From: Rugosimonospora sp040255525
GTDB taxonomy: Bacteria; Actinomycetota; Actinomycetes; Mycobacteriales; Micromonosporaceae
Length of the DNA stretch: 64,000 nucleotides
Direction of reading: 5' to 3'
Assembly (NCBI GenBank): GCA_040255525.1
Contig: JBDZVD010000021.1
Coordinates: 9,856 to 73,855, forward strand
Below are positions 10,024-18,563 of this stretch, piece by piece. Position 1 is the stretch's first letter; every line of letters starts with the position of its first letter. The position numbers and the translations under genes were made by a program. The notes under the pieces are model-generated. The model ran no database searches. It had not been told where the DNA came from and saw nothing but the letters and a program-made list of their open reading frames with translations.

Positions 10024-10078
10024 CGCCGCACCGAGCCGACACCGGCGGCACCGGTCTGACGCCTGCGCCACCTATGCA

Positions 10079-10100
10079 CGGCCGGCTATTGCTCCGGCCG
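10079..10100. terminator. Hairpin between kinase and amidase genes
   Basis: Perfect 7-bp inverted repeat CGGCCGG / CCGGCCG with an 8-nt loop, 70 bases before the amidase start. It could terminate kinase transcription or be a regulatory site. Confidence 0.35.
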
Positions 10101-10171
10101 CTGTCCATCAATATCCTCAATCACTCCACAGGAGTTGTCGCGATTCCACACCCGCCTCGCGGAGGTAGCGC

Positions 10172-11302
10172 ATGGCCGTCCATCGGCACGAGGTTGATCG
10201 CCGCACACTGTTCAAAGCCGGTCTCGGAGGCGCCGTCGCGGCGGTCGTCGGGACAGAGCTGCTCACCGCGGCACCGGCAGGTGCCGTTCCCGACCCCGCG
10301 TTCCCCTGGATCATCGACTGCGACACCTGGGGCGCGCGGCCGCCGGCAAGCCCCATCCAGATCACCGGCAACACCACGAACAAGATCATCCTGCACCACA
10401 TGGCGTTCCCGAACGTCACCGACTACTCCCGCGAGCACGCGATGCAGCTTGCCCGCGACTGCCAGGACCTGCACATGGACACCAACGGGTGGGCCGACAC
10501 CGGCCAGCACTTCACGGTGAGCCGGGGCGGCTACGTGCTGGAGGGCCGCCATCGCAGCCTGGAAACCCTCGACGCCGGCCAGCACCAGGTCATCGCTGCC
10601 CACTGCCCGGGCGAGAACGGCAACGCGATCGGCATCGAGAACGAGGGCACGTACATCACCGAGACTCCCCCGGCCGCGCTGCTCGACTCGCTGGTGCGGC
10701 TGTGCGCCGCGGTGTGCCGGCAGTTCCGGCTGCAGGCGTGGGACATCTTCGGGCACTGGGATTTCTACACCACGGACTGCCCGGGCATCGCGTTCTACGC
10801 CGAGTTCCCGAAGGTGCGTTCCCGGGTGGCGGCCGCGTTGTGCACGCCGCGCGCCGCGATCCCGGCCCGCCGCTGGCCGGACATCTGGCGCTTCGTCGAC
10901 GGCCCGGTCGTCGAGGTCGCCCAGTACCTGCTCGCCGACCTCGGCTACCCGCTCACCCCGAACGGCGTCTTCGGCGTCGACATGAATGGCGTCGTCGCCG
11001 ACTTCCAGGCCAGCCACGGGATCCCGGTCGACCCGGACGCCACCTTCGACGCGGCGACCTGGGAGGCGCTCGCGCCGGGGCTCGACAAGGACGCGTCCGG
11101 CCTGCCGGTCGAGGCGCTGCAGTACATGCTGGTCCGCAAGGGGTACACCGATGTCGTGGTGACCGGTGAGTTCGACCACGCGACGATGAAGGCGGTGCAG
11201 GGCATGCAGCGCCTGCACGGCCTGGTGCCCAACGGCAAGGTCAACACCGACACCTGGTGTGCCATCGTGGGTGGTGCGGTGCGCCCGGCGTTCCGTTACT
11301 GA
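10172..11302 (+). CDS. Tat-exported PGRP-type amidase with two peptidoglycan-binding domains
   Basis: Secreted 376-aa N-acetylmuramoyl-L-alanine amidase. A twin-arginine signal (DRRTLFKAG, residues 9-17) and hydrophobic stretch end at AGA near residue 38. The Amidase_2/PGRP domain spans about 45-225, with H75/H76 (ILHHM), H195 (FGHWD) and C203 (TTDCPG) in the zinc-ligand positions. Two PG_binding_1 repeats follow (about 235-300 and 305-370, each with the GVFGVD / GEFDHAT pattern). The ATG follows GGAGG by seven bases. It differs in layout and metal ligands from the amidase at 1489, so the locus encodes two distinct secreted amidases. Confidence 0.9.
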   Translation: MAVHRHEVDRRTLFKAGLGGAVAAVVGTELLTAAPAGAVPDPAFPWIIDCDTWGARPPASPIQITGNTTNKIILHHMAFPNVTDYSREHAMQLARDCQDLHMDTNGWADTGQHFTVSRGGYVLEGRHRSLETLDAGQHQVIAAHCPGENGNAIGIENEGTYITETPPAALLDSLVRLCAAVCRQFRLQAWDIFGHWDFYTTDCPGIAFYAEFPKVRSRVAAALCTPRAAIPARRWPDIWRFVDGPVVEVAQYLLADLGYPLTPNGVFGVDMNGVVADFQASHGIPVDPDATFDAATWEALAPGLDKDASGLPVEALQYMLVRKGYTDVVVTGEFDHATMKAVQGMQRLHGLVPNGKVNTDTWCAIVGGAVRPAFRY

Positions 11303-11385
11303 TTCTGGCGCCCCGGGCCGCGGCAGTCGCGGCCGGTTGCGCTTCTGCCGGAAGTCGGACCGGCCGGCACACGGGAGGGGGACAG

Positions 11386-12348
11386 ATGGCCGAGACGGCT
11401 TCGGCAGCGGTGGCGGTGGCGGTGGCCACGGTGTGGACGGCGCCGGAGCGGATCCGGGACATCGACGCGCCGATGCTGTCGGTACCGGGCAGCTGCCGCG
11501 CCTGGACGTGCGCGATACCGGACGGCACCGACGCCGGCCTGGGCGACCGGGTGGAGTCCCAGCTGCTGCTCGGCGACCGGGTGGCCGTCGGCGAGGTACG
11601 CGACGGGTGGGCCCGGGTACTGGTACCCGGGCAGGCGGCGCCCAGCCTCGACCCGGGCGGGTACCCGGGATGGGTGCCGGCGGACCAGCTGGTCCCCGCA
11701 GACCACCACGGCGACGGGCGCGCGGAGTTCCTCACCGGGGCGTTGACCACCTCGCTGCGCACCGCCCCGGCCGGTGAGATCGCCGTACCCGACGTGGTGC
11801 TCGGCACCCGGCTGACCGCCCTCGACCAGCCGAACGACGGCTGGTTGCCGGTGGCGGTCGCGGGGTGGCCGGAGCCCCTGTGGGCACCGGCGGTGGACGT
11901 CCGGCCGGCGGATGCGCCCGTGCCCGACGGTGCCGCGCTGCTCGCGACGGCGATGCGGCTGCTGGGCACCCGGTACGTGTGGGGCGGCCTGACGCCGTTC
12001 GGCATCGACTGCTCCGGCCTGGTCCACCTGGTGCACCGGCTCGCCGGGGTCGCGGTACCCCGCAACGCCGGCGACCAGCAGGCGGCGGCGCGGCCGGTAC
12101 CGCTGGGCGAGGAGCAGCCTGGCGACCTCTACTTCTTCGCCCGCGACGGGAGGGGCGCCCACCACGTCGGCTTCGTGGCCGGCGACGGGTGGATGGTCGA
12201 CGCGTGCTTCACCGGGGTGGAGCACCACCCGCTGCCGGCGGAGCGACGCGAGACGCTCGCCGGCTGCGGCCGGCTGCTGCCCGGCGGGCCGGTCACGGGC
12301 GCCGCCGGCACCAGCGGACCCGGCACGGGCCGGACCGTCACGGACTGA
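11386..12348 (+). CDS. NlpC/P60 endopeptidase (YkfC-like)
   Basis: A 320-aa cysteine peptidase. SH3-like regions (about 12-110 and 112-172) precede an NlpC/P60 domain with catalytic C209 (FGIDCSGLVH), H260 (AHHVGF) and a third polar residue near 280. This layout matches YkfC-type gamma-D-glutamyl-L-diamino acid endopeptidases, which trim imported wall peptides. No signal peptide is evident, which fits an intracellular role. The ATG at 11386 follows a GGGAGGGGG tract; the open frame extends back to 11257 without support. It sits with the amidase, kinases and MurQ, completing a peptide-plus-sugar salvage set. Its 3' end overlaps the convergent lysR gene by 11 bases. Confidence 0.87.
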   Translation: MAETASAAVAVAVATVWTAPERIRDIDAPMLSVPGSCRAWTCAIPDGTDAGLGDRVESQLLLGDRVAVGEVRDGWARVLVPGQAAPSLDPGGYPGWVPADQLVPADHHGDGRAEFLTGALTTSLRTAPAGEIAVPDVVLGTRLTALDQPNDGWLPVAVAGWPEPLWAPAVDVRPADAPVPDGAALLATAMRLLGTRYVWGGLTPFGIDCSGLVHLVHRLAGVAVPRNAGDQQAAARPVPLGEEQPGDLYFFARDGRGAHHVGFVAGDGWMVDACFTGVEHHPLPAERRETLAGCGRLLPGGPVTGAAGTSGPGTGRTVTD

Positions 12349-13240
12349 GCAGCCGGGGCGCCTGTTCGATGATGTACCGGCGCAGATCCGACACCGGCGT
12401 GGACAGCCGCCAGTCGCCGGACCAGGCGACCGAGATGGTCCGGCTGGCGCCCCTGTCGGCGATCGCCAGCTCGACCGTGCCGTCCGTCGCCGCACCGGTG
12501 GGCAGGACGGCGACACCGAGCCCGGCCGCGACCAGCCCCGCCGCGGTGGTCATCTCCTGGCTCTCGTAGGCGTACCGGATCGGCAGCCGGGCCGCGCGCA
12601 GCAGCTGATCGGTGATGGTCCGCACGCCGTACCCGGCGGTCATCGTGATCAGCGGCTCGTCGGCGACATCGGTCAGGCGTACCCGGGTCCGGCCGGCGAG
12701 CCGGTGACCGGCCGGTACCAGCAGGGTCAGCGGCTGCTCCGCCAGCCGGCGGGTGCCCAGGTGCGGGTGCGGCGGCACGGGGCCGGCCACGCCGAGGTCG
12801 AGCCGGCCGGACAGCACCCCGTCCACGATGACGTGCGCGGCACCCTGCACCAGCCGCACGACCACGCCCGGGTGCGTCTGCCGGAAGCCGCGCAGCAACG
12901 CCGGCACCACCGTCGGGCCCATGCTGTGCAGGAAGCCGAGCACCACCGACCCGGAGTCCGGATCGGCCTCCGCACGCACCGCCCTCACCCCGGCGAGCAG
13001 CTCGTCCAGGGCACGCTCGGCGTGCCCGGCGAGCAGCTGGCCGTGCCGGGTCAGCCGCACGCCCCGGCCCTCCCGGTGCAGCAGGGGCGTGCCGAGTTCG
13101 GCGGCCAGCCGGGCCAACGCGCGGGACAGGGTCGGCTGCGGGACGCCCAACTGCTGCGCGGCGCGGGTCACGTGCTCGTGCCGGGCGACGGCGACCAGTT
13201 CCTCCAGCCCGGGTGCCAAGCCATAGCTCTCATACGCCAC
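12338..13240 (-). CDS. LysR-family transcriptional regulator
   Basis: A 300-aa LysR regulator. The winged helix occupies residues about 8-66 (VTRAAQQLGVPQPTLSRALARLAAELGTPLLHREGRGVRLT) and is followed by a substrate-binding domain. The start is GTG at 13240 with no good ribosome binding site; the inverted repeat CATAC-N6-GTATG lies across the start. It is divergent from an MFS exporter gene 65 bases away, the same arrangement as ynfL-ynfM in Escherichia coli, so it likely controls that exporter and itself. The effector is unknown. Confidence 0.9.
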   Translation of the reverse strand: MAYESYGLAPGLEELVAVARHEHVTRAAQQLGVPQPTLSRALARLAAELGTPLLHREGRGVRLTRHGQLLAGHAERALDELLAGVRAVRAEADPDSGSVVLGFLHSMGPTVVPALLRGFRQTHPGVVVRLVQGAAHVIVDGVLSGRLDLGVAGPVPPHPHLGTRRLAEQPLTLLVPAGHRLAGRTRVRLTDVADEPLITMTAGYGVRTITDQLLRAARLPIRYAYESQEMTTAAGLVAAGLGVAVLPTGAATDGTVELAIADRGASRTISVAWSGDWRLSTPVSDLRRYIIEQAPRLLSP

Positions 13241-13246
13241 GGTATG
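13231..13246. promoter_or_regulatory. Candidate LysR box in the divergent spacer
   Basis: CATAC and GTATG form a 5-bp inverted repeat spaced by six bases, and a further ATAC half lies at 13249-13252. The site covers the regulator start codon, which would suit autorepression. The MFS start lies 60 bases to the right. Confidence 0.4.
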
Positions 13247-13305
13247 AAAATACCCCCGATCATGTATTGGACGTATGGGATATCCCGCTCCTAGCGTCGG
13301 AGGCC

Positions 13306-14526
13306 ATGACCGTTCTGGACGCCGAACTCGACCGGGAACGCCCGCCGGGCCTGTTGCCCGGCGGCCGCCAGGCGCGCCGGCTGACCGCCGCCATGCTCGC
13401 CGCCGGGCTGGCCGCGTTCAGCCTGCTGTACTTCACCCAGGCTCTGCTCCCGGCGATCGGCGCCGACTTCCGGGTAGGGCCGGCGGCCTCCAGCCTGACC
13501 GTCTCCTGCGCGACCGGCGCCTTGGCCCTGGCGATGCTGCCGCTGTCCAGTGCCGCCGAGTCGCTGGGCCGCACCAGGCTGATGCGTGCCGGCCTGGTCG
13601 TCGCGTGCCTGCTCGCGTTCGTCTCGGCGCTGATGCCGCGCTTCTGGCTGCTGCTTTTCACCCGGGCGCTGATCGGGGTGGCCCTGGCGGCGGTCGTCGC
13701 GGTGGCGATGGGGCACCTCGGCGACGAGATCCACCCGTCCGGGATCGGCGCCGCGATCGGGCTGTATGTGTCCGGGAACTCGCTGGGCGGCGTGCTCGGC
13801 CGGCTGATCCCGGGGACCGCGCAGGACCTCGGCTCCTGGCGGTGGGGAGTCGCCGTGCTGGGCGGCTGCTCGGCGGTCGCGGTCGCCGCGTTCCTGGTGC
13901 TGCTGCCGCCGGCCCGCCGGTTCCGGCCGACCCCGGCACGACTGGGCGCGCACGCCTCGGCGCTGCGCGAGCTGTGGCGCGATCCCGGGGTACGGCGCCT
14001 GTGCGCGGTGGGCTTCCTGCTGATGGGCGGGTTCGTCGCCTGCTACAACTACCTCACGTACCGGTTGACCTCGGCGCCGATCCGGCTGTCCGGCACGATC
14101 GCGTCGCTGCTGTTCCTGGCGTACCTGGCCGGTACGGCCAGCTCCACGGTCGCCGGCCGGCTGGCCGACCGGCACGGGCGACGCGTGGTGATCGTCACCG
14201 GCGGGGCGCTGTCGCTGGTCGGTCTCGCCCTGACCCTGCCGGACAACCTGGCCGCCATCACCGCCGGGCTGGTGGTGTTCACCGCTGGTTTCTTCGTCGC
14301 GCACTCCGTCGCCAGCGGCTGGATGGCCGCCCGGGTGTCCCGGTACCGGGCGCAGGCCTCGGCGATGTACCTGATGGCGTACTACCTCGGGTCCAGCGCG
14401 CTGGGGTGGGCGATCGGCCTGGCGTACCTGCACAGCGGTTGGACCGCCACGGCCGGCGTGATCGCGGCGCTGTGCACGGCCGCGGTGGCGTGCGCCTCCG
14501 GAGTGGCCGAGCGCACCAGCGGGTAG
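13306..14526 (+). CDS. MFS transporter (YnfM-like efflux family)
   Basis: A 406-aa integral membrane protein with about 12 hydrophobic segments, beginning near residue 23 (LTAAMLAAGLAAFSLLYFTQ). The loop between segments 2 and 3 has the MFS motif region (SSAAESLGRTRLMRAG), and a second copy in the other half reads AGRLADRHGRRVV. GGAGG lies only two bases before this ATG, an unusually short spacing, but no better in-frame start is seen. The closest named relative by pattern is YnfM, a putative drug or sugar exporter. The divergent LysR gene probably regulates it. Substrate unknown. Confidence 0.87.
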   Translation: MTVLDAELDRERPPGLLPGGRQARRLTAAMLAAGLAAFSLLYFTQALLPAIGADFRVGPAASSLTVSCATGALALAMLPLSSAAESLGRTRLMRAGLVVACLLAFVSALMPRFWLLLFTRALIGVALAAVVAVAMGHLGDEIHPSGIGAAIGLYVSGNSLGGVLGRLIPGTAQDLGSWRWGVAVLGGCSAVAVAAFLVLLPPARRFRPTPARLGAHASALRELWRDPGVRRLCAVGFLLMGGFVACYNYLTYRLTSAPIRLSGTIASLLFLAYLAGTASSTVAGRLADRHGRRVVIVTGGALSLVGLALTLPDNLAAITAGLVVFTAGFFVAHSVASGWMAARVSRYRAQASAMYLMAYYLGSSALGWAIGLAYLHSGWTATAGVIAALCTAAVACASGVAERTSG

Positions 14527-14558
14527 CCGCCCGACCGGGTGGCAACCCCCCGGCTACC
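14522..14558. terminator. Bidirectional terminator between convergent genes
   Basis: Perfect 8-bp inverted repeat (GGTAGCCG / CGGCTACC) whose arms contain the stop codons of both convergent genes, MFS and alaS-like. This is an economical shared terminator. Confidence 0.55.
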
Positions 14559-16443
14559 GGAGGACGGCGCGGATGCGGCGTACCCCCGAACTGGACGACT
14601 CCTCCTTGATCACCTGGAAGCGGCCCAGCACCCCGGTGCGCGCCACGTGCGGACCACCGCAGATCTCCTTGCTGTACCACTCCCCGTCCGGATCCCCGGC
14701 CGTGTACACCTGCACGGTCGCCCCGTACCGGTCGCCGAACGCGCCGAGGGCGCCCTCGTCGAACGCCGTCGCCGTGGGCAGTTCCCGGCGCACCATGGGC
14801 CAGTCGCGGTCGATCTGCCGGTTGACGATCCGCTCGACCTCGTCCAGTTGCTCGCGGGTCACCTTCGCCGGGTGGCTGAAGTCGAACCGCAGCCGCTCCG
14901 GGGTGATGTTGCTGCCCCGCTGCACGACGTGCTCCCCCAGCACCAGCCGCAGCGCCTTGTACAGCAGGTGCGTCGCGGTGTGCAGTCGCGTGGTCGCCGC
15001 GGAGTGGTCGGCGAGGCCGCCCTTGAACAGGCCGGCCGCCGCCGTCTTCGACCGCTGTTTCTGCTCCTCCATGAGCACCGCGAAGCGCTCCCGCCACGCC
15101 CCGTCCACCGCGACACCGGTGCGCCGCGCCTCCTCCACGGACAGCTCCGGCGGGAACCCGTACGTGTCGAACAGCGTGAACACGGCGTCGCCGGTCAGCC
15201 CGGCCGCCGTGGTGAGCCGGCCGAACTCCCGTACCCCGCGGGACAGCGTGCGGCGGAACAGCGCCTCTTCGCGCGCGAGCGTGGCCTCGATGTCGGCGGC
15301 CGCGGCGGCCAGCTCGGGGTACGCGTCGCGGTAGGTGTCCACGACGACCGGAACCAGGCCGGCCAGCAGATCGGACTCGATGCCCAGGGACAGGCCCTGG
15401 CGGATCGCACGGCGGGCGAACCGGCGCATGACGTAGCCCTGCGCCGTGTTGGACGGCACAACCCCGTCGGCGGCGAGGAACACCACGGCCCGGGCGTGGT
15501 CGGCGACGACCCGCACCGCCGGCGGCACGGTACCCGCCGGCACGGTGTCCGCCGGGTCGCCGGGCAGCAGCGCGGTGATCGTCTCGACGAGCGGCCAGAG
15601 CAGGTCGGTCCGGAACACGTCCGGGGTGTCCGAGACCGCCATCGCGAGCCGCTCCAGGCCGCCGCCGAAGTCGACGTTGCGGCGGGGCAGTTCCACGAAG
15701 CCGTCCGCGGTGCGCCGGTACTGCATGAAGACCGAGTTGCCGATCTCGATGAACCGGCCGCAGTCACAGTGCGGATGGCAGTGCGCGCCGTACGACGGAT
15801 CGTGCGCTACCTGCGGGAACTCGTAGAACACCTCGGAGTCGGGGCCGCCCGGCTCGCCCTCCGGCATCGTCGACGGCGGCCCCGAGCGGCTCCACCAGCA
15901 CTGGCTCTCGTCGTAGAACAGCACCTGGGCGTCGCCGACGCCGGTCGCCGCGGCCCGTCCGGCGTCGCCCGCCTCGACCGGTACCGTGTCGATGCCCCTG
16001 GTCGCGAACAGCCGTACCCACAGGTCGGCCGCCTCGTCGTCACGCGGGATCCCCCATCGGGGGGCGCCGGAGAACGCGGTGGCGTACAGGCGCGCCGGGT
16101 CCAGGCGCAGGTGGTCGGTGAGGAACGTGAACAGCCACTCGATCTGCTCGGCCTTGAAGTACGCGCCCAGGCTCCAGTTGCCCAGCATCTCGAAGAACGT
16201 GGTGTGCCGCGAGTCTCCGACCTCGTCGATGTCCTCCGCGCGCAGGCAGGTCTGCGAGTCGACCAGCCGGTTGCCTGCCGGGTGCGGCGCGCCGAGCAGG
16301 TACGGCAGCAGCGGCTGCATGCCGGAGCCGGTGAACAGGGTGGTGGGGTCCTCCCGGGGTACCAGGCTGGCCCGGGCGATAGCAGCGTGTCCGCGCAGCC
16401 GGTAGAAGTCGAGATAGGCCCGACGAATGGCCGCGGTGTCCAC
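14554..16443 (-). CDS. Alanyl-tRNA synthetase paralogue lacking the C-Ala domain
   Basis: Class II synthetase-like protein of 629 aa; true bacterial AlaRS is about 870-880 aa. The catalytic core is present (TLFTGSGMQPLLPYLLG, TTFFEMLGNWSLGAYFK, GGGLERLAM), with an unusual Cys/His-rich HCHPHCDCGRF insert. The editing domain keeps all four zinc-type ligands: HTATH at 488-492 and C595/H599 (CGGPH). The protein ends right after the editing domain, so the oligomerising/tRNA-elbow C-Ala region is absent. The GTG at 16443 follows GGAGAGG. It is an accessory AlaRS: it might charge tRNA-Ala for a special use, edit, or confer resistance. The housekeeping alaS is presumably elsewhere. Confidence 0.85.
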   Translation of the reverse strand: MDTAAIRRAYLDFYRLRGHAAIARASLVPREDPTTLFTGSGMQPLLPYLLGAPHPAGNRLVDSQTCLRAEDIDEVGDSRHTTFFEMLGNWSLGAYFKAEQIEWLFTFLTDHLRLDPARLYATAFSGAPRWGIPRDDEAADLWVRLFATRGIDTVPVEAGDAGRAAATGVGDAQVLFYDESQCWWSRSGPPSTMPEGEPGGPDSEVFYEFPQVAHDPSYGAHCHPHCDCGRFIEIGNSVFMQYRRTADGFVELPRRNVDFGGGLERLAMAVSDTPDVFRTDLLWPLVETITALLPGDPADTVPAGTVPPAVRVVADHARAVVFLAADGVVPSNTAQGYVMRRFARRAIRQGLSLGIESDLLAGLVPVVVDTYRDAYPELAAAAADIEATLAREEALFRRTLSRGVREFGRLTTAAGLTGDAVFTLFDTYGFPPELSVEEARRTGVAVDGAWRERFAVLMEEQKQRSKTAAAGLFKGGLADHSAATTRLHTATHLLYKALRLVLGEHVVQRGSNITPERLRFDFSHPAKVTREQLDEVERIVNRQIDRDWPMVRRELPTATAFDEGALGAFGDRYGATVQVYTAGDPDGEWYSKEICGGPHVARTGVLGRFQVIKEESSSSGVRRIRAVLR

Positions 16444-16624
16444 GCCGCCACCTCTCCGCTCGCGGGCGGCGCCCACCGCCGTCCCTGGTGGGTAGCACCC
16501 TAACCGGGGCGCCTGGAGGCCACCGTCGATTTTCTCGTCCCGGCCGGCCGGCTCGCGTCCACGGAGGGCGTTTCGGCGGTGCCAGGTGCGCGTATGACGC
16601 GACGCGAGCGGCCGCGTCCGGTTC

Positions 16625-16640
16625 GAAAGTTTCCCGAAAC
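16625..16640. promoter_or_regulatory. Overlapping palindromes, candidate carbohydrate-repressor site
   Basis: GAAAGTTTC (16625-16633) is a perfect 9-bp palindrome of the GAAANTTTC form that I recall being described upstream of streptomycete xylanase genes. It overlaps a second repeat, GTTTC-CC-GAAAC (16629-16640). A LacI-type or similar sugar repressor is the natural candidate. Confidence 0.45.
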
Positions 16641-16710
16641 TGTTCCGCCCCGCGCCGCCACCAGGAAGATCCCTGGCTCTGCCGGACGGGGCGTTGACGG
16701 GGTTGAACTG

Positions 16711-16819
16711 CCTCCGATAGCCTTCCCCCATCTTCCGAAAGGTATCGGAGGATGGGAGCCAAGAGACCTTCGCAGGTTTGGTGTGAGCCCGACGATCGGC
16801 TGGTCGGGCGAGATGGCTC
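16711..16819 (+). ncRNA. Candidate structured leader RNA (pseudoknot plus three-way junction)
   Basis: Helix A pairs CCTCCGATA (16711-16719) with TATCGGAGG (16743-16751), perfect over 9 bp, and continues CCTT/AAGG with one bulged G. Its loop contains CCCATC (16727-16732), complementary to GATGGG (16751-16756) just 3' of the helix, giving an H-type pseudoknot. Next, GAGCCA (16756-16761) pairs with TGGCTC (16814-16819), closing a junction that holds ACCT-TCGC-AGGT (16766-16777) and GCCCGAC...GTCGGGC (16787-16809). This is more organised than expected by chance. I could not match it to a riboswitch class I know. The xylanase ATG is 128 bases downstream. Confidence 0.45.
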
Positions 16820-16946
16820 GGCCAAGGGCAGGCCGGCGGAACTACCCCACGTCTACGTCGGGCGGTCGCGCGCGCGGCAGTTTCGCGATCGCGGTGCGCC
16901 CGGCCGATGGACCCCTGCGTCCAACCGGTACGAAGGAAGAGGTCTC

Positions 16947-18413
16947 ATGACATCCCGAACGACCCGGCGCGCCCGGCTGCTCGGCGGCATCGCCGTGCCG
17001 CTGGTGGCGGTCGCCGGTATCAGTTTCACGATCCTGGGCAACAACCCGGCACAGGCCGCGACCGGGCTGGCCTCGGCGGCCGAGGCTCAGGGACGCTACT
17101 TCGGCGTCGCGTACGCGACCGCGCACGCCGGCGACTCCACGTACAGCAACATCGCCGGCAGCCAGTTCGACATGGTCACGCCCGAGAACGAGATGAAGTG
17201 GGACACCACGGAACCGTCGCAGGGCAACTTCAACTACGGCCCCGGCGACCAGGTGGTGAGCTTCGCGACCGCGCACAACCAGCGGGTCCGCGGCCACAAC
17301 CTGGTCTGGCACCAGCAGCTACCGGGCTGGGTGAGCGGGCTGTCCGGCACCGCCGCGAAATCGGCCATGGAGAACCACATCACCAATGAGGTCACCCACT
17401 TCAAGGGCAAGATCTACGCGTGGGACGTGGTCAACGAGCCGTTCAACGACGACGGTTCCTACCGGACCGACGTGTTCTACAACGCGTTCGGCGGGGGTGT
17501 GCAGTACATCGCCGACGCGCTGCGCACCGCGCACGCGGCCGACCCGAACGCCAAGCTGTACATCAACGACTACAACATCGAGGGCACCGGCGCCAAGGCG
17601 GACGCCATGTACAGCCTGGCCCAGCAACTGCTCCAGCAGGGCGCGCCGCTGAACGGCATCGGGTTCGAGACGCACCTCGCCGTGCAGTACGGGTTCCCCA
17701 ACCAGATGCAGCAGAACATGGCGCGGTTCGCCAACCTCGGCCTGGACGTGGCGGTCACCGAGCTGGACGTGCGCATGACACTGCCGGAGACCGCGGCCGA
17801 GGACAGCACGCAGGCCACCTACTACACGAATGTCATCAACGCCTGTAAGGCGGTCAGCCGGTGTGTCGGCTGGACGGTGTGGGGGGTGTCGGACAACTAC
17901 TCCTGGGTTCCGGGCACCTTCTCCGGCCAGGGCGCGGCCCTGCTGTGGGACAGCAACGAGCAGCAGAAGCCGGTGTACACCACGGTACTGAACGCCCTGG
18001 GCGGGGGCAGCACACCGCCGCCGTCCAGCCCGCCGCCGACCAGTACCCGGCCGAGCACCCCGCCGCCGTCGAGCCCGCCACCGACCAGCCAGCCGCCGAC
18101 CAGCCAGCCCCCGGCGGGCGGCTGCACGGCCTCGTACAGCGTGGTGAACCAGTGGCCGGGCGGGTTCCAGGCGAACGTGATCGTCACCAACGGCTCCGCC
18201 GCGCGCAGTTCGTGGCAGGTCTCCTGGACGTTCCCGAACGGGCAGTCCATCACTCAGCTGTGGAACGGCACGCTGAGCCAGAGCGGCTCCAGCGTGACGG
18301 TTCGCAACGTGAGCTACAACGGCACCCTGGGCGCCGGCGCCAGCACCTCGTTCGGTTTCACCGGTTCGTGGAACGGCAGCAACGCCGTCCCGACGAACAT
18401 TTCCTGCCAGTAA
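16947..18413 (+). CDS. Secreted GH10 endo-1,4-beta-xylanase with CBM2
   Basis: Exported 488-aa xylanase. The signal peptide spans about residues 1-37 (ending AQA). The GH10 catalytic domain covers about 40-345, with acid/base E164 (WDVVNEPFND) and nucleophile E272 (VTELDVRM). A Pro/Ser/Thr linker (about 345-388) leads to a C-terminal CBM2 carbohydrate-binding module (CTASYSVVNQWPGGFQANV, ending in NISCQ). AAGGAAGAGG precedes the ATG. It hydrolyses the xylan backbone outside the cell; the alpha-glucuronidase at 25963 would act on the released side chains. Expression is likely governed by the palindromes and the structured leader upstream. Confidence 0.96.
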   Translation: MTSRTTRRARLLGGIAVPLVAVAGISFTILGNNPAQAATGLASAAEAQGRYFGVAYATAHAGDSTYSNIAGSQFDMVTPENEMKWDTTEPSQGNFNYGPGDQVVSFATAHNQRVRGHNLVWHQQLPGWVSGLSGTAAKSAMENHITNEVTHFKGKIYAWDVVNEPFNDDGSYRTDVFYNAFGGGVQYIADALRTAHAADPNAKLYINDYNIEGTGAKADAMYSLAQQLLQQGAPLNGIGFETHLAVQYGFPNQMQQNMARFANLGLDVAVTELDVRMTLPETAAEDSTQATYYTNVINACKAVSRCVGWTVWGVSDNYSWVPGTFSGQGAALLWDSNEQQKPVYTTVLNALGGGSTPPPSSPPPTSTRPSTPPPSSPPPTSQPPTSQPPAGGCTASYSVVNQWPGGFQANVIVTNGSAARSSWQVSWTFPNGQSITQLWNGTLSQSGSSVTVRNVSYNGTLGAGASTSFGFTGSWNGSNAVPTNISCQ

Positions 18414-18427
18414 CCGCCGCTACCGTG

Positions 18428-18456
18428 AGTGGGCGCCCCGATGCGGGGCGCCCACT
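18428..18456 (+). terminator. Xylanase terminator
   Basis: Perfect 13-bp inverted repeat (18428-18440 with 18444-18456), three-base loop, 14 bases after the xylanase stop and followed by a short T-containing tail. Confidence 0.85.
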
Positions 18457-18563
18457 TCGCCGTCGGCGTACGGCGGCGGCCACCGGCGTGGCCCGACCCG
18501 CACCGGGCACACCGCAGCCCACCACGAGGCGCGGTGCGGCACCGGACGGGCCGCCGGGACACC

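Larger units (their letters stand above)
16444..16946 (+). other. Long leader and promoter region of the xylanase gene
   Basis: 503 bases without a gene. It contains overlapping palindromes at 16625-16640 and a strongly structured segment at 16711-16819. The last 127 bases before the xylanase ATG show no clear folding. The xylanase frame is open back to 16752, but the signal peptide and ribosome binding site place the start at 16947. Confidence 0.6.

Noticed and set aside
15800..16400. Long antisense frames over the AlaRS-like gene
   Set aside because: Long shadow frames are expected at this G+C content; the minus-strand product has clear synthetase motifs.
16711..16819. Assignment of the xylanase leader to the cyclic-di-GMP-I or c-di-AMP riboswitch
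   Set aside because: The conserved nucleotides I know for those classes are not seen in the loops and junctions, so no class is claimed.
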